Positions 46,100 through 55,276 of a stretch of 64,000 nucleotides of DNA are shown piece by piece. The position numbers and the translations under genes are program-made. Source of the DNA: Mesobacillus maritimus (GTDB lineage: Bacteria; Bacillota; Bacilli; Bacillales; Cytobacillaceae); assembly GCF_023715205.1 (NCBI RefSeq), contig NZ_JAMBNR010000012.1, positions 1-64,000 of the forward strand, given 5' to 3'. The notes beneath the pieces were generated by a model. The model was not told the origin of the DNA and searched no databases. It saw only the letters and a list, made by a program, of their open reading frames with translations. Position 1 is the stretch's first letter. Each line of letters opens with the position of its first letter.

Positions 46100-47083
46100 A
46101 TGAATTATCGTGAATTAGGAAATACCGGTATTAAGATAAGTGAAGTGAGTTTTGGTACTTGGGCGATCGGCGGTGCTTGGGGTAAGACGAGCGATGCTGA
46201 AGCAATAAAATCATTAGAATATGCAATGGATAAAGGTGTTAACTTCTTTGATACAGCAGATGTTTATGGTGATGGCCATGCGGAAGAGCTTCTAGCTAAA
46301 GCAACAAAAGGGAAAGAAGATGAGATTTACATAGCAACAAAATTTTGTCGCCAAGGGGATATTTTTGACCCGGAAAATTATAGCTACGATAAAGTACGTG
46401 CTTACTGTGAAGATAGCCTACGCAGGTTAAACCGTGAGGCAATCGATTTGTATCAAATTCATTGCCCGGCAACTGAAATTTTACGAGATGGCCGTGTATT
46501 TGAAGTGCTAGATCGTTTACAGGAAGAAGGGAAAATCCGACACTACGGAGTAAGTGTGGAAACGGTAGAAGAAGGTCTCATATGCTTAGAAAATCCTAAT
46601 GTTAAGAGCTTGCAAATCATTTTTAATATGTTCCGTCAGAAACCGCTGGAAAAATTAATTCCTGAGGCATACAACAAAGGTGTGGGCTTACTAGTAAGAT
46701 TGCCGCTAGCAAGTGGACTTTTAACAGGTAAATTTACAACTGACCATGTTTTTGAAGAAGATGACCACCGTCGTTTTAATGAAAATGGTGAAGCGTTTAA
46801 TGTAGGGGAAACATTTGCAGGACTTGGTTTTAAAAAGGGTGTAGAACTAGCTGATCAATTGAAATGGATTGCTGAAGGTCGCCAATCAATGGCAAGTGCA
46901 TCCTTACGTTGGATTCTCGATCAAAAAGAGATTTCTTGTATCATTCCAGGATTCAAGAATAGGAAGCAAGTGGAAGATAATTTATCAGCACTAGAAACAA
47001 AACCGTTCTCAGCAGAAGAGCAACAAAAGATTCAACACTTTTATGAAGCTCAAGTAAAAGATTTTATTAGTGGACCTTATTAA
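46100..47083 (+). CDS. aldo/keto reductase
   Basis: A 327-residue NADPH-dependent oxidoreductase with the TIM-barrel AKR motifs GTWAIGG, FDTADVYGDGHAEELL (Asp and Tyr of the tetrad), TKFCRQGD (Lys) and QIHCPA (His). Late GFKNRKQVEDN binds the cofactor phosphate. It likely reduces sugar aldehydes or dicarbonyls in this sugar operon. ATG with GGGGAG upstream. Ends at a terminator. Confidence 0.87.
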   Translation: MNYRELGNTGIKISEVSFGTWAIGGAWGKTSDAEAIKSLEYAMDKGVNFFDTADVYGDGHAEELLAKATKGKEDEIYIATKFCRQGDIFDPENYSYDKVRAYCEDSLRRLNREAIDLYQIHCPATEILRDGRVFEVLDRLQEEGKIRHYGVSVETVEEGLICLENPNVKSLQIIFNMFRQKPLEKLIPEAYNKGVGLLVRLPLASGLLTGKFTTDHVFEEDDHRRFNENGEAFNVGETFAGLGFKKGVELADQLKWIAEGRQSMASASLRWILDQKEISCIIPGFKNRKQVEDNLSALETKPFSAEEQQKIQHFYEAQVKDFISGPY

Positions 47084-47129
47084 TAGAGGTTCTTGATTTA
47101 GGCAACAGCGTTTGTTAAAACAATGAGTT

Positions 47130-47172
47130 AAGAACGAGACTTTCAAATGATTGTCTCGTTCTTTTTTTGAAA
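47130..47172 (+). terminator. terminator of the mutarotase operon
   Basis: GAACGAGAC and GTCTCGTTCTTTTTTT form a 9-bp stem with a loop of about 12 nt and a T run. Confidence 0.85.
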
Positions 47173-47183
47173 GAGGCGATAGG

Positions 47184-47792
47184 ATGATAAATGAAGTAGT
47201 AACATCCAAGAAGGTAGTGGCGCTAACATTTGACGATGGTCCTAATTCGACTTTTACGCCACAGGTTTTAGAGATCCTCGCTGATGAAGATGCGAAAGCA
47301 ACCTTTTTCATGATTGGGGAGCATATCGACAAATGTCCTGAAATTGTAAAAATAGCTAATGAACAAGGTCATGAAATCGGCAACCATACATTTACACATG
47401 CCAAGTTGTCAGGACTAACGCCAGAGCAGATTTTGGTCGAAATCGAGGCAACTGAGGCGATCGTTTCCAGGTTAATTGGACGTAATCCAATCGTTTTTCG
47501 GCCGCCTTACTTGGATTACAATGATAGGGTAGTTACTATTTTAAATGAAAAGGGATATGTGATGGTTGGAGCTCAAAATCTAGAGGCGCAAGATTGGGAA
47601 CAACCGGGGGTAGAGCACATTGTAAAAGCGTCTATAGATCGTGTGAAGCCTGGTAGTATATTAATCTTTCATGACGGATTTGGTGATCGTTCACAAACAA
47701 TTGAAGCGGTTCGATTGCTTGTTGTTGAATTGAGATCCGAAGGCTATCAAATGGTAACGGTCAGTGAGTTGTTGAAGCTAGCTGAGTCTTGA
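47184..47792 (+). CDS. polysaccharide deacetylase (CE4), apparently cytoplasmic
   Basis: A 202-residue CE4/NodB-fold enzyme with metal and catalytic motifs TFDDGPN (about 16-22), NHTFTH (about 66-71), FRPPYLD (about 107-113) and FHDG (about 161-164). Most CE4 enzymes are exported; this one begins directly at the domain without a signal peptide. In a xylan-use region it could deacetylate imported xylo-oligosaccharides, by inference. ATG at 47184 with AGAGGCGATAGG upstream, chosen over 47151. Peptidoglycan or chitin work is the alternative. Confidence 0.82.
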   Translation: MINEVVTSKKVVALTFDDGPNSTFTPQVLEILADEDAKATFFMIGEHIDKCPEIVKIANEQGHEIGNHTFTHAKLSGLTPEQILVEIEATEAIVSRLIGRNPIVFRPPYLDYNDRVVTILNEKGYVMVGAQNLEAQDWEQPGVEHIVKASIDRVKPGSILIFHDGFGDRSQTIEAVRLLVVELRSEGYQMVTVSELLKLAES

Positions 47793-47947
47793 TTCTACTG
47801 TACTATTGATGCACATTTGCACCATGATTAACCATAAAAAATATTCGTGAGAAACCTGCTCATAAAGGCGTAACTACTATATAATAGAGGTAGGTAATAT
47901 TATATTTTAGAATAGTATTTTGTTTCTGAAATATACGGAGGGATTCT

Positions 47948-48577
47948 ATGAATAAGACAGCAGGTCGGGTTTATGTTGCGACAGAATATATCACGAAGTT
48001 TGCGTATCTTAATTTATTATGGATTGGATTTTCCTTGTTAGGTTTAGTGGTACTAGGATTCTTTCCAGCTACGATTGCGATGTTTACGATTATTCGCAAA
48101 TGGTTGATGGGTGAAATGGACACCCCGATTTTTTCTACGTTCTGGACGACCTATAAAGCTGAGTTCTTGCGAAGTAATGGGCTAGGGTACATCATGGTGG
48201 TTGTCGGAGGACTAATCGTTCTGGATTTAGTTTTTATGAGAAATTCGGGAAGTAATATGATGAGTATGGTTCAAATTCCTTTGTATATGTTCATGTTTGC
48301 AGCCGTAATGACGATGTTCTACTTGTTCCCAGTGTATGTTCACTATGAGTTAAAACTAACGCAAATGATCAAAAACTCGTTTCTCATGATGCTGATTAGC
48401 CCACTTGAAAATTTGGTCATTATTACAGGACTAGCGGCAGTAGTATTAGTCGGTAAGTTCCTTCCAGGTTTGGCTTTCTTCTTTGGTGGCAGTCTTTCAG
48501 CAGCAATTATTATGGCAGCCTGTTTCCTTGTATTTAATAAAATGGAGAAAAAACAGCAGTCACAGAAACAGAATTAG
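47948..48577 (+). CDS. YesL-like DUF624 membrane protein
   Basis: A 209-residue protein with five or six helices. It begins MNKTAGRVYVATEYITKFAYLN and holds the family segment FPATIAMFTIIRKW, matching DUF624/YesL. YesL sits with the YesMN two-component system and sugar ABC importers in B. subtilis, as the YesMN pair does nearby here. Function is unproven. ATG with GGAGG upstream. Its terminator follows, then the tandem array. Confidence 0.85.
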   Translation: MNKTAGRVYVATEYITKFAYLNLLWIGFSLLGLVVLGFFPATIAMFTIIRKWLMGEMDTPIFSTFWTTYKAEFLRSNGLGYIMVVVGGLIVLDLVFMRNSGSNMMSMVQIPLYMFMFAAVMTMFYLFPVYVHYELKLTQMIKNSFLMMLISPLENLVIITGLAAVVLVGKFLPGLAFFFGGSLSAAIIMAACFLVFNKMEKKQQSQKQN

Positions 48578-48582
48578 ACTAG

Positions 48583-48614
48583 TGAAAAGGACCGAATGGG
48601 TCCTTTTTTATTTT
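48583..48614 (+). terminator. terminator of the YesL-like gene
   Basis: AAAAGGACC and GGTCCTTTTTTATTT form a stem, loop GAATG, with a T run. Confidence 0.85.
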
Positions 48615-48689
48615 GTAAATGAAAATTGCTGTAGGAGAGGAGTTGAATAATATATTGTTTTTTGAAAAGGAAAAAAGTTCGTGATAATA

Positions 48690-49290
48690 GAGAAGGGGAA
48701 AGTGAAAAAAGACTATGTTTATTTGAAAATAGAACCTGATATTTGTAAATAGAACAAGGAAAAATGCAAATAGAAATGCAACGTGAAAATAGAAAGAGTA
48801 AAAGTGAAAATAGGCTTGTTTATTTGAAAATAGAACCTGATATTTGTAAATAGAACAAGGAAAAATGAAAATAGAAATGCGACGTGAAAATAGAATGAGC
48901 AAAAGTGAAAAAAGCCTATGATTATTTGTTAATAGGACCTGGTAATCTGTAAATAGAACAAGGAAAAATGCAAATAGAAATGCGACGTGAAAATAGAATG
49001 AGCAAAAGTGAAAAAAGCCTATGATTATTTGTTAATAGGACCTGGTAATTCGTAAATAGAGCAAGGAAAAATGAAAATAGAAATACGTTGTGAAAATAGA
49101 ATGAGCAAAAGTGAAAAAAGCCTATGATTATTTGTTAATAGGACCTGGTAATTCGTAAATAGAGCAAGGAAAAATGAAAATAGAAATACGTTGTGAAAAT
49201 AGAACGAGCAAAAGTGAAAACAGCCAATGATTATATGAAAATAGAATCAGCAAATTCGTTAATAGGACAAAGAAAAATGAGAACAGAAAG
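48690..49290. repeat. tandem array of 103-bp units made of 21-bp subunits
   Basis: A recognisable point (GCCTATGATTATTT or variant) recurs at about 48711, 48814, 48914, 49017, 49120 and 49223, a period of about 101-103 bp, with copies from 48914 to 49223 nearly identical. Each unit splits into five blocks of 21, 21, 19, 21 and 21 bp, each starting GWWAATAG or a variant (GTTAATAGG, GTAAATAGA, GAAAATAGAA, GAAAATAGAA, GAAAAAAGCC). No credible gene lies here; hypothetical frames on the minus strand are the array itself. Confidence 0.85.
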
Positions 49291-49344
49291 TAGATTTACG
49301 GTTATGAGCTAGGTAACATGAAAGGGGAATCACCCACTTATCCA

Positions 49345-49403
49345 AACAAAAAAACAGACCGTCCAGTACCACAGCGAAGTGTGAATACTTAGTCGATCTG
49401 TCT
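49345..49403 (-). terminator. terminator of the ABC importer operon
   Basis: On the minus strand ACAGATCG and CGGTCTGT form an 8-bp stem with one G-T pair, followed by TTTTTTTG. Confidence 0.65.
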
Positions 49404-49425
49404 TTTGTCTCATTCATGAAACCAA

Positions 49426-50319
49426 TCAACCTTTTACAGAACCGGCTGCCATACCTTCCACAATCTTATCGCTTAAGAATAAGAAAGCGATAAGGATTGG
49501 AACGATCGAGATAACGAGTGTTGCACCGATTGCGCCCCAGTCTGTTAGGTATTGACCAACGAAGTTGTTAATACCAACAGTTAATGTTTTCCACTGATCT
49601 GAACTGATGAAAGTGTTAACGAAAACGAATTCGTTCCAGTTGTAGATCATGTTAATGATGGCTGTCGTTGAAAGGACAGGCACAGTCATTGGAAGCGTAA
49701 TTTGGAAAAAGATGCGGTGAACGGAGCATCCATCCATAACGGCTGCTTCTTCAATTTCCCGTGGGAACGTTTTATAAAATCCTAGTAAAATCATAATCGT
49801 TAATGGTAAGTTAAACGCGGTATAGGATAATACGATGGAAACTGGATTATCGATTAGATTTACATTGTTGTACATGTTAAATAAAGGAATCAAAGTTGAA
49901 TGAAGTGGAATCATATAAGCAACTAAGAATAATCCTAGAACCAGGCCGCTTAATTTCCAGTGCATCCGAGTAACAGCAAATGTAACGAAACTAGCAAGAA
50001 TAATCGTAAGTGTTACCGATAATACTGTAATCCAAACGCTGTTGAAAAAGTAAAGTCCGATATTTCCGGATGTCCAAGCTTTTGTATAGTTTCCCCATTG
50101 TGGATCTTGTGGCAAGGAGAAAGGGGACATCCCAAACACTTCTTGGTTGGTTTTTAAGGAAAAGAACACTAGCCAAACTAGTGGGTAAATCTGAATAATG
50201 GCAAATAACCCTAGTATGAGATAAAGAAATCCAAATCCGATTTTGTTCAAGTAAGATTTCTTTGGTTTTTCCGATGCAGGAAGGGTCGTTGTTGTTGGTT
50301 GTGTACTAATCTCACTCAT
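49426..50319 (-). CDS. sugar ABC importer permease, MalG type
   Basis: A 297-residue membrane permease with six helices and the EAA coupling motif EEAAVMDGCSVHRIFF (about 193-208). It belongs to the CUT1 carbohydrate importers. Pairs with the MalF-type permease 16 nt upstream and the binding lipoprotein. Placed beside xylose, xylanase and YesMN genes, it most likely imports xylo-oligosaccharides. ATG with AAGGGGGAG upstream. No ATPase is encoded here. Confidence 0.9.
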   Translation of the reverse strand: MSEISTQPTTTTLPASEKPKKSYLNKIGFGFLYLILGLFAIIQIYPLVWLVFFSLKTNQEVFGMSPFSLPQDPQWGNYTKAWTSGNIGLYFFNSVWITVLSVTLTIILASFVTFAVTRMHWKLSGLVLGLFLVAYMIPLHSTLIPLFNMYNNVNLIDNPVSIVLSYTAFNLPLTIMILLGFYKTFPREIEEAAVMDGCSVHRIFFQITLPMTVPVLSTTAIINMIYNWNEFVFVNTFISSDQWKTLTVGINNFVGQYLTDWGAIGATLVISIVPILIAFLFLSDKIVEGMAAGSVKG

Positions 50320-50335
50320 CTTGTTTCACTCCCCC

Positions 50336-51214
50336 TTAGTATTGAACATCATCTTTAGATTTCGTTAGTTTCGAAGTTATCCAAGTCATAACAAGACAGA
50401 TTACTAATAAACCGAATCCGATTGCACTACCATAACCGAAGTTATTTAATTTAAACGCTTCTTTGTACATATAGGAAGCCATAACTTCACTAGCGCCGTT
50501 CGGTCCGCCACCTGTCATAACATAAATCAAATCAAAGTATTTCAATGATCCTACGACAGCAAGCATAATTGTTACTTTAAACACGCCAGAAATTAGAGGT
50601 AATTTAATTTTAAATGCAATTTGTAGCGGGGAAGCACCATCAATTTTCGCTGCTTCGATTACTTCATCTGGTACATTCTTTAATGCTGCATAGTAAATTA
50701 GGATATAAAATCCTGCGTACTGCCAAATAACTGGGATGAAAATTGCGTAAAGCGCAATTGCTGGATCCGCTAACCAAATTGGTGTATTTTCGACCCCGAA
50801 CATTTCAAGTAATTTGTTGGCCATCCCGTTTGTTGGATCAAAGATTTTCATCCAAAGCTGGGCGATTGCAACAGAAGATAACAACATTGGGATTAAGTAG
50901 ATTTTACGTAATAAATCCGAACCCTTAATTTTGCTAGCTAAAACTAATGAAATCGCTAGATACAGAAGTAAGCTAGCTGTAGAGAAAATTGCTAATAAAA
51001 ATGAATGCCAAGTACTTGTCCAGAACATTTTATCCTGTATCAAGGTGACATAGTTTTCTAAACCAATAAACTTCATCTCACCGATTCCGTCCCAATCCAT
51101 GAGACCGTAATAACCTGATAGGGTAATTGGAACATAGATTAGAAGTAGGATGAGAAGTAAAGCAGGGAGTGTATAAAGAGCGATTACGAATTTATTTGAC
51201 ATCACATTTTTCAT
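50336..51214 (-). CDS. sugar ABC importer permease, MalF type
   Basis: A 292-residue permease with six helices and the EAA motif VIEAAKIDGASPLQIAFKIKLP, shown by EAAKIDGAS at about 190-198. CUT1 family. Works with the MalG-type partner and the lipoprotein of the gene just before it in the operon. ATG with AAGGGGACT upstream. Confidence 0.9.
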   Translation of the reverse strand: MKNVMSNKFVIALYTLPALLLILLLIYVPITLSGYYGLMDWDGIGEMKFIGLENYVTLIQDKMFWTSTWHSFLLAIFSTASLLLYLAISLVLASKIKGSDLLRKIYLIPMLLSSVAIAQLWMKIFDPTNGMANKLLEMFGVENTPIWLADPAIALYAIFIPVIWQYAGFYILIYYAALKNVPDEVIEAAKIDGASPLQIAFKIKLPLISGVFKVTIMLAVVGSLKYFDLIYVMTGGGPNGASEVMASYMYKEAFKLNNFGYGSAIGFGLLVICLVMTWITSKLTKSKDDVQY

Positions 51215-51286
51215 GTTGATTAGTCCCCTTCCTTTCTATAAAGAAGAGGACATATTGAAAACATATGCCCTCTTTCTAAGCAGGTT

Positions 51287-52594
51287 TTATTCCTCAGCAG
51301 CAAGAGCCTCTTCTTGAGTCTTTGCAAATTCTTTCGGAGTAGACTGTCCACCGAATAAAGACTGAATTTGGTTCAAGTGAACATCAGCAACACCAGCTGA
51401 CATTTGAACGTCTGCATATAGAGTTAGGTTTGTAGCTTTTCCTAAATCGTTTAGAATGTCCACGTACATTTGATCAAGTTCGCCATTGGATGTATCTACA
51501 ACTGTTGCAGGGATTACACCAGCATCAACGACAGATCGCTTGCCCCATTCTTCTACTAAATAAGAAACAAAGTCTTTTGCTTCGTCTTGCACTTTTGATT
51601 GCTCAGATACGAATAAAGCAACACCAGGGCCACCTACGTAGCTGTCGATGTCACCTTTGCCACCTTCATAAGTAGGGAACTTGAAGTAGCCAACTTTGTC
51701 TTTGAATTCTTGAGCAACATCTGGGGTAGTTGTATAGTTTGGTAATTCCCAAGTTGCCATTAAGTACATAGCAGCTTGTTCGTTCATGAAGTAACCTTTT
51801 GCTTCATCGTTTGAAAGGCCGTTAAATCCTTTCACGAATGCACCCATATCAACAAGCTTTTCGATTTCTTCGGCAGCTTGAACTAGAGCAGGATCTTCAA
51901 AGCTTCCAGTACGATTGATTGCTTTGTTTAATACTTCAGGACCACCGATACGGTCTGCTAGGTACATATACCACATAGAACCTGTCCAACGGTCTTTGTT
52001 TCCTAATGTGATTGGAGTAACCCCATTATCAGAAAGTGTTTTAACAACATTTAGGAATTCATCATAAGTTTCAGGAGCTTCTAAGTTATATTTCTCGAAA
52101 ATTTCTTTATTGTAATACACTGGAGTAATGTTTAATTCAAGCGGAAGAGCGTAAGTAGATTCTTCCACTGAGAAAGCATCAAGTGTACCAGCAACAAATT
52201 TATCTTCTTGAACAATATCATCTAAAGAAGCGAACATGTTGCCTTCAACGAAAGGCTTCATATAACCGGCTGCCCAAGTGATACCAACGTCTGGTAGTTC
52301 GTTTGAAGCAGATAGAACTTTAATTTTTTCTTTGTACTGTTCGTTTCCTAAGATTTCTGTTTGGATGTCGACATCAGGATTTTCTTTTTCATAAGCATTG
52401 ATAATGTCATCTACAATTGTATACTGAGCATTTGAACTACCTTCAGGCCATAAATGCATCATCTTTACAACCGTTTTATCACCGCTACTTGATTCACCAG
52501 AATCTCCGGAAGTATCAGAGGAGGAACAACCAGCTAAAACTAGGCTGCCTGCTAATGCCATTGACATCACAGTGGAAAACGCTTTCTTTTTCAT
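51287..52594 (-). CDS. sugar-binding lipoprotein of the ABC importer
   Basis: A 435-residue extracellular solute-binding protein, CUT1 family. Lipobox LVLAGC with the modified Cys at about residue 22, then a Ser/Gly/Asp linker and the mature domain with MMHLWPEGSSN. It should deliver oligosaccharides to the two permeases. The ATG follows GGGGG. A cre-like site overlaps its first codons (52574-52587). First gene of the binding protein-permease-permease unit. Confidence 0.88.
   Translation of the reverse strand: MKKKAFSTVMSMALAGSLVLAGCSSSDTSGDSGESSSGDKTVVKMMHLWPEGSSNAQYTIVDDIINAYEKENPDVDIQTEILGNEQYKEKIKVLSASNELPDVGITWAAGYMKPFVEGNMFASLDDIVQEDKFVAGTLDAFSVEESTYALPLELNITPVYYNKEIFEKYNLEAPETYDEFLNVVKTLSDNGVTPITLGNKDRWTGSMWYMYLADRIGGPEVLNKAINRTGSFEDPALVQAAEEIEKLVDMGAFVKGFNGLSNDEAKGYFMNEQAAMYLMATWELPNYTTTPDVAQEFKDKVGYFKFPTYEGGKGDIDSYVGGPGVALFVSEQSKVQDEAKDFVSYLVEEWGKRSVVDAGVIPATVVDTSNGELDQMYVDILNDLGKATNLTLYADVQMSAGVADVHLNQIQSLFGGQSTPKEFAKTQEEALAAEE
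52574..52587. promoter_or_regulatory. cre-like site at the start of the binding-protein gene
   Basis: GGAAAACGCTTTCT (12 of 14 positions of TGWAANCGNTNWCA) overlaps codons 4-8 of the lipoprotein gene. It suits CcpA control of the importer. Confidence 0.45.
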
Positions 52595-52701
52595 CAATCA
52601 AAACCCCCTTAAAGTATGTTTCTCTATGTCTTACAAGATAAGAATACCACTGTAGAAAAATTCAAAAAAGGGAACTACGTTTAGGAAAAATACTACTATT
52701 T

Positions 52702-53487
52702 TTAGAAAGCCCTTTCATCACTGGTTTTTCGGTAAGCGCTGGGGGTTATGCCCTCATATTCCTTAAACAGTTTTATAAAATATTTAGAAGTTTTATAGCC
52801 GACTTCTTCTGCAATTTCGCCGATTGGCAGGTTTGTTGAAACCACTAACTCCTTTGCTCGCTGAATTCTTCGTCTTGTGACATATTCACTAAAATTTAAT
52901 TCCACTTGTTCCTTGAATAACGCGCTAAAATAACTTGGATTTAAGTGAACATGTGAGGCAACTTCTTTAAGACTCAATTCGTCTTTTAGATGTTGATCAA
53001 TATAGTGGATCGCTTTCTTGATTGTATCTTTAGTCGACGTCATTTTGGTGTTGGCATCAACAATCTTCTCATCAACTACTCGTTCAATCATTCCAACTCG
53101 CACTTGTTTTTCTAATACCTTTACAGCTTCCTCAACTGCTTCAATAAGTTTCTTTTTACCAATTGGTTTTAATAGATAGTTCACAACACCTAGCCTTAAT
53201 GCTTCTTGAGCATATTCGAACTCCGAGTAGGCTGAAATCACAATCACAACAGGGGACATTCCTTTTTCTTTCATCGTTTTTAATAATTGTAATCCGGTCA
53301 TCTCGGGCATTCGGATATCAGAAAGCAAAATGTGAATTTTTCGTTCATCCGCAATTCGAAGGACATCCTCACCGCTTTCGGCAGTAAGGATGGTATATTC
53401 CCCGTTATTCCAACTTTCTAATGTTCTTTGAAGTCCTTGTCGAGTTCTAGGCTCATCATCAACAATTACGATATTTTTTGTAACCAT
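52702..53487 (-). CDS. YesN-type response regulator
   Basis: A 261-residue regulator: receiver domain (about 1-120) with the phosphoacceptor D57 in LLSDIRMPEM, and an AraC-type DNA-binding domain at the C-terminus (about 160-258) containing NPSYFSALFKEQ and SKYFIKLFKEYEG. It should turn on the sugar importer operon. ATG overlaps the kinase stop by one base. Pair of the kinase that precedes it. Confidence 0.92.
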   Translation of the reverse strand: MVTKNIVIVDDEPRTRQGLQRTLESWNNGEYTILTAESGEDVLRIADERKIHILLSDIRMPEMTGLQLLKTMKEKGMSPVVIVISAYSEFEYAQEALRLGVVNYLLKPIGKKKLIEAVEEAVKVLEKQVRVGMIERVVDEKIVDANTKMTSTKDTIKKAIHYIDQHLKDELSLKEVASHVHLNPSYFSALFKEQVELNFSEYVTRRRIQRAKELVVSTNLPIGEIAEEVGYKTSKYFIKLFKEYEGITPSAYRKTSDERAF

Positions 53488-55223
53488 TATTCTCCTCCAT
53501 TAATTGGTAGTTCAAAGGAAATACGAGTCCCTTCGTTTACGTTGCTTTCAATCATTAAGTCTGTATGTGAAAGGTTTTGATAGTACAATTTCAATCGTTT
53601 ATACACATTTGAAATGGCCATTCCCTTTCCTTTGCTTGAGGATGTACCGCCTGAATTCATGGCTTGAATGACCCAGTTAATGCGTTCTTGATCCATTCCA
53701 GTCCCGTCATCTTCAACAGAAATACGAATACGGTTTGTGTTTGGAACGGGTTCAACAGTTACAGAAATCTGGCAGGTTCCGACTTTATTTCCCGCCCCGT
53801 GTAAGATGGCATTTTCCACTAATGGCTGAATGATTAGTTTTGGTATTCTGACATGCTCATAATTTGCTGGAACCTGGACACGCCATTGTAATTTGTCTCC
53901 AAAACGCATCTTCATAATTTCCATATAGTCGCCGATATGCTTAATTTCGTCTTTTAAAAATACCCAGTCATCGTCCGTTTCTTTGGTAATCGTATATCTA
54001 AATAAATTGGACATCGCAATGACAAGTTCGGCCAACTCTTCTTCATCTTTTTCCTCAAGAGACCAGTGCAGTGCATCAAGAGTATTGAAAAGAAAATGTG
54101 GGTTAATTTGTGCTTGAAGGGCCTTCAATTCACTCTGGCTTCGTAAAATCTCTTTTTGATAAACCATCTGAATTAAATGGTTGGTTTCCTTCACTAGTTG
54201 ATTATAGGTACTGTTTAGTTCATTAATTTCATTTACAGAAGGTACACTAGGGTTCAATGATAAGGCGCCTTCACCTGCATGTCGCATTGTTTTCGTTAAG
54301 CGGACGATGGGATTTGTGATGATCGTTGATAAGAAAATAGAGCTTACCGCAAAAATAATGAAACCGACCACTCCTGATAAAATGATGCCTGTCCGTATTC
54401 CTGATAACCCTTCTGTTAGTTCACTTACAGGCGTTAAAATAAGCACAGTCCAACCCGTAAGATTGGATGTTTGTTTCGTTACCATATAATCGCGATGATC
54501 AAGTTGTATATTTGTTTTATTGCTATCGATTAGGTTCGTGACGTCTCCCTGATAGTTTTGGATAATAGGTTTTTGATGCTCATCTAATAAAATCGAATAT
54601 TGATCACTGCTATATTCTTCGTTAGCAAAGTGAAAATGTTCTCGGTTGATGCTAATCAATAAATATCCACCGTTACGATATTGTCGTTCCATTAGACTAA
54701 CTGTTCGGATTGCTAGAAAATAATTTTTATCATGTGGATCTTCACCAATCCAAACCATTCCGCCTCTAGCTTTATTTGCTTCGTTGATCCACTTTTTTCC
54801 GACACGGTTGATCAACTGATCTTCATCTAGAGGAATCACTCGCTGTTGCTTACCGGAAAAGAGTTGAAAAGAAAAGATTCCGTCTGTGTTTCCCATAATG
54901 CGGTTAATATGTCCCATTAGCTGTTGACGGTCGCGAAAGGTGACTTCTTTGCCGTCATAGACATCAGTTAAAATACGTTGAACCTCTTCATCAGTGATGA
55001 CAAGCTTTGAATTCGTATTAATTTGTTCGTAGAGCGATTCCATCCGCCCATTTGCTTCAATTGCGACTTGTTGGATTTGTTTTTCAGCATTATTCTTCAA
55101 CAATGAAGAAACTTGTCTTAATGTGAGAAGGCTTACAATAAAAAGAACAATTACCATAACAAGTAAGAAGATAAACAAGATTTGGTTCCGCAAGGTATTC
55201 CACTTTTTTAGTTGATTAAACAT
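53487..55223 (-). CDS. YesM-type sensor histidine kinase
   Basis: A 578-residue kinase. Helix 1 (about 13-32) and helix 2 (about 270-292) bracket an extracellular sensor domain; a HAMP domain and the LytS-type kinase core follow, with the His box QINPHFLFNTL (about 382-392) and an ATP lid region PLVENAILHGAGNK, GTGMDQERIN. It likely senses a carbohydrate, directly or through the binding protein. ATG at 55223 with AAAGG 9 nt upstream is preferred over 55262. Forms a TCS with the YesN-type gene. Confidence 0.9.
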   Translation of the reverse strand: MFNQLKKWNTLRNQILFIFLLVMVIVLFIVSLLTLRQVSSLLKNNAEKQIQQVAIEANGRMESLYEQINTNSKLVITDEEVQRILTDVYDGKEVTFRDRQQLMGHINRIMGNTDGIFSFQLFSGKQQRVIPLDEDQLINRVGKKWINEANKARGGMVWIGEDPHDKNYFLAIRTVSLMERQYRNGGYLLISINREHFHFANEEYSSDQYSILLDEHQKPIIQNYQGDVTNLIDSNKTNIQLDHRDYMVTKQTSNLTGWTVLILTPVSELTEGLSGIRTGIILSGVVGFIIFAVSSIFLSTIITNPIVRLTKTMRHAGEGALSLNPSVPSVNEINELNSTYNQLVKETNHLIQMVYQKEILRSQSELKALQAQINPHFLFNTLDALHWSLEEKDEEELAELVIAMSNLFRYTITKETDDDWVFLKDEIKHIGDYMEIMKMRFGDKLQWRVQVPANYEHVRIPKLIIQPLVENAILHGAGNKVGTCQISVTVEPVPNTNRIRISVEDDGTGMDQERINWVIQAMNSGGTSSSKGKGMAISNVYKRLKLYYQNLSHTDLMIESNVNEGTRISFELPINGGE

Positions 55224-55253
55224 GACTAGGCGCCTTTCTTTTGTGAAATCGTT

Positions 55254-55276
55254 TAGCTTCATTATACCTTGTTTTA
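55254..55276 (-). promoter_or_regulatory. kinase-gene promoter -10 with overlapping cre-like site
   Basis: Minus-strand TATAAT (55271-55276) is followed by a cre-like TGAAATCGTTTAGC (12 of 14, 55254-55267) at about the start of transcription. A convincing -35 was not found. Confidence 0.35.

Noticed and set aside
48579-48902. 107-codon minus-strand frame rich in F, L and Y
   Set aside because: It is the translation of the tandem repeat array and repeats its own segments; not a gene.
48690-49290. CRISPR array
   Set aside because: Repeats are contiguous and there are no unique spacers; no cas genes seen.
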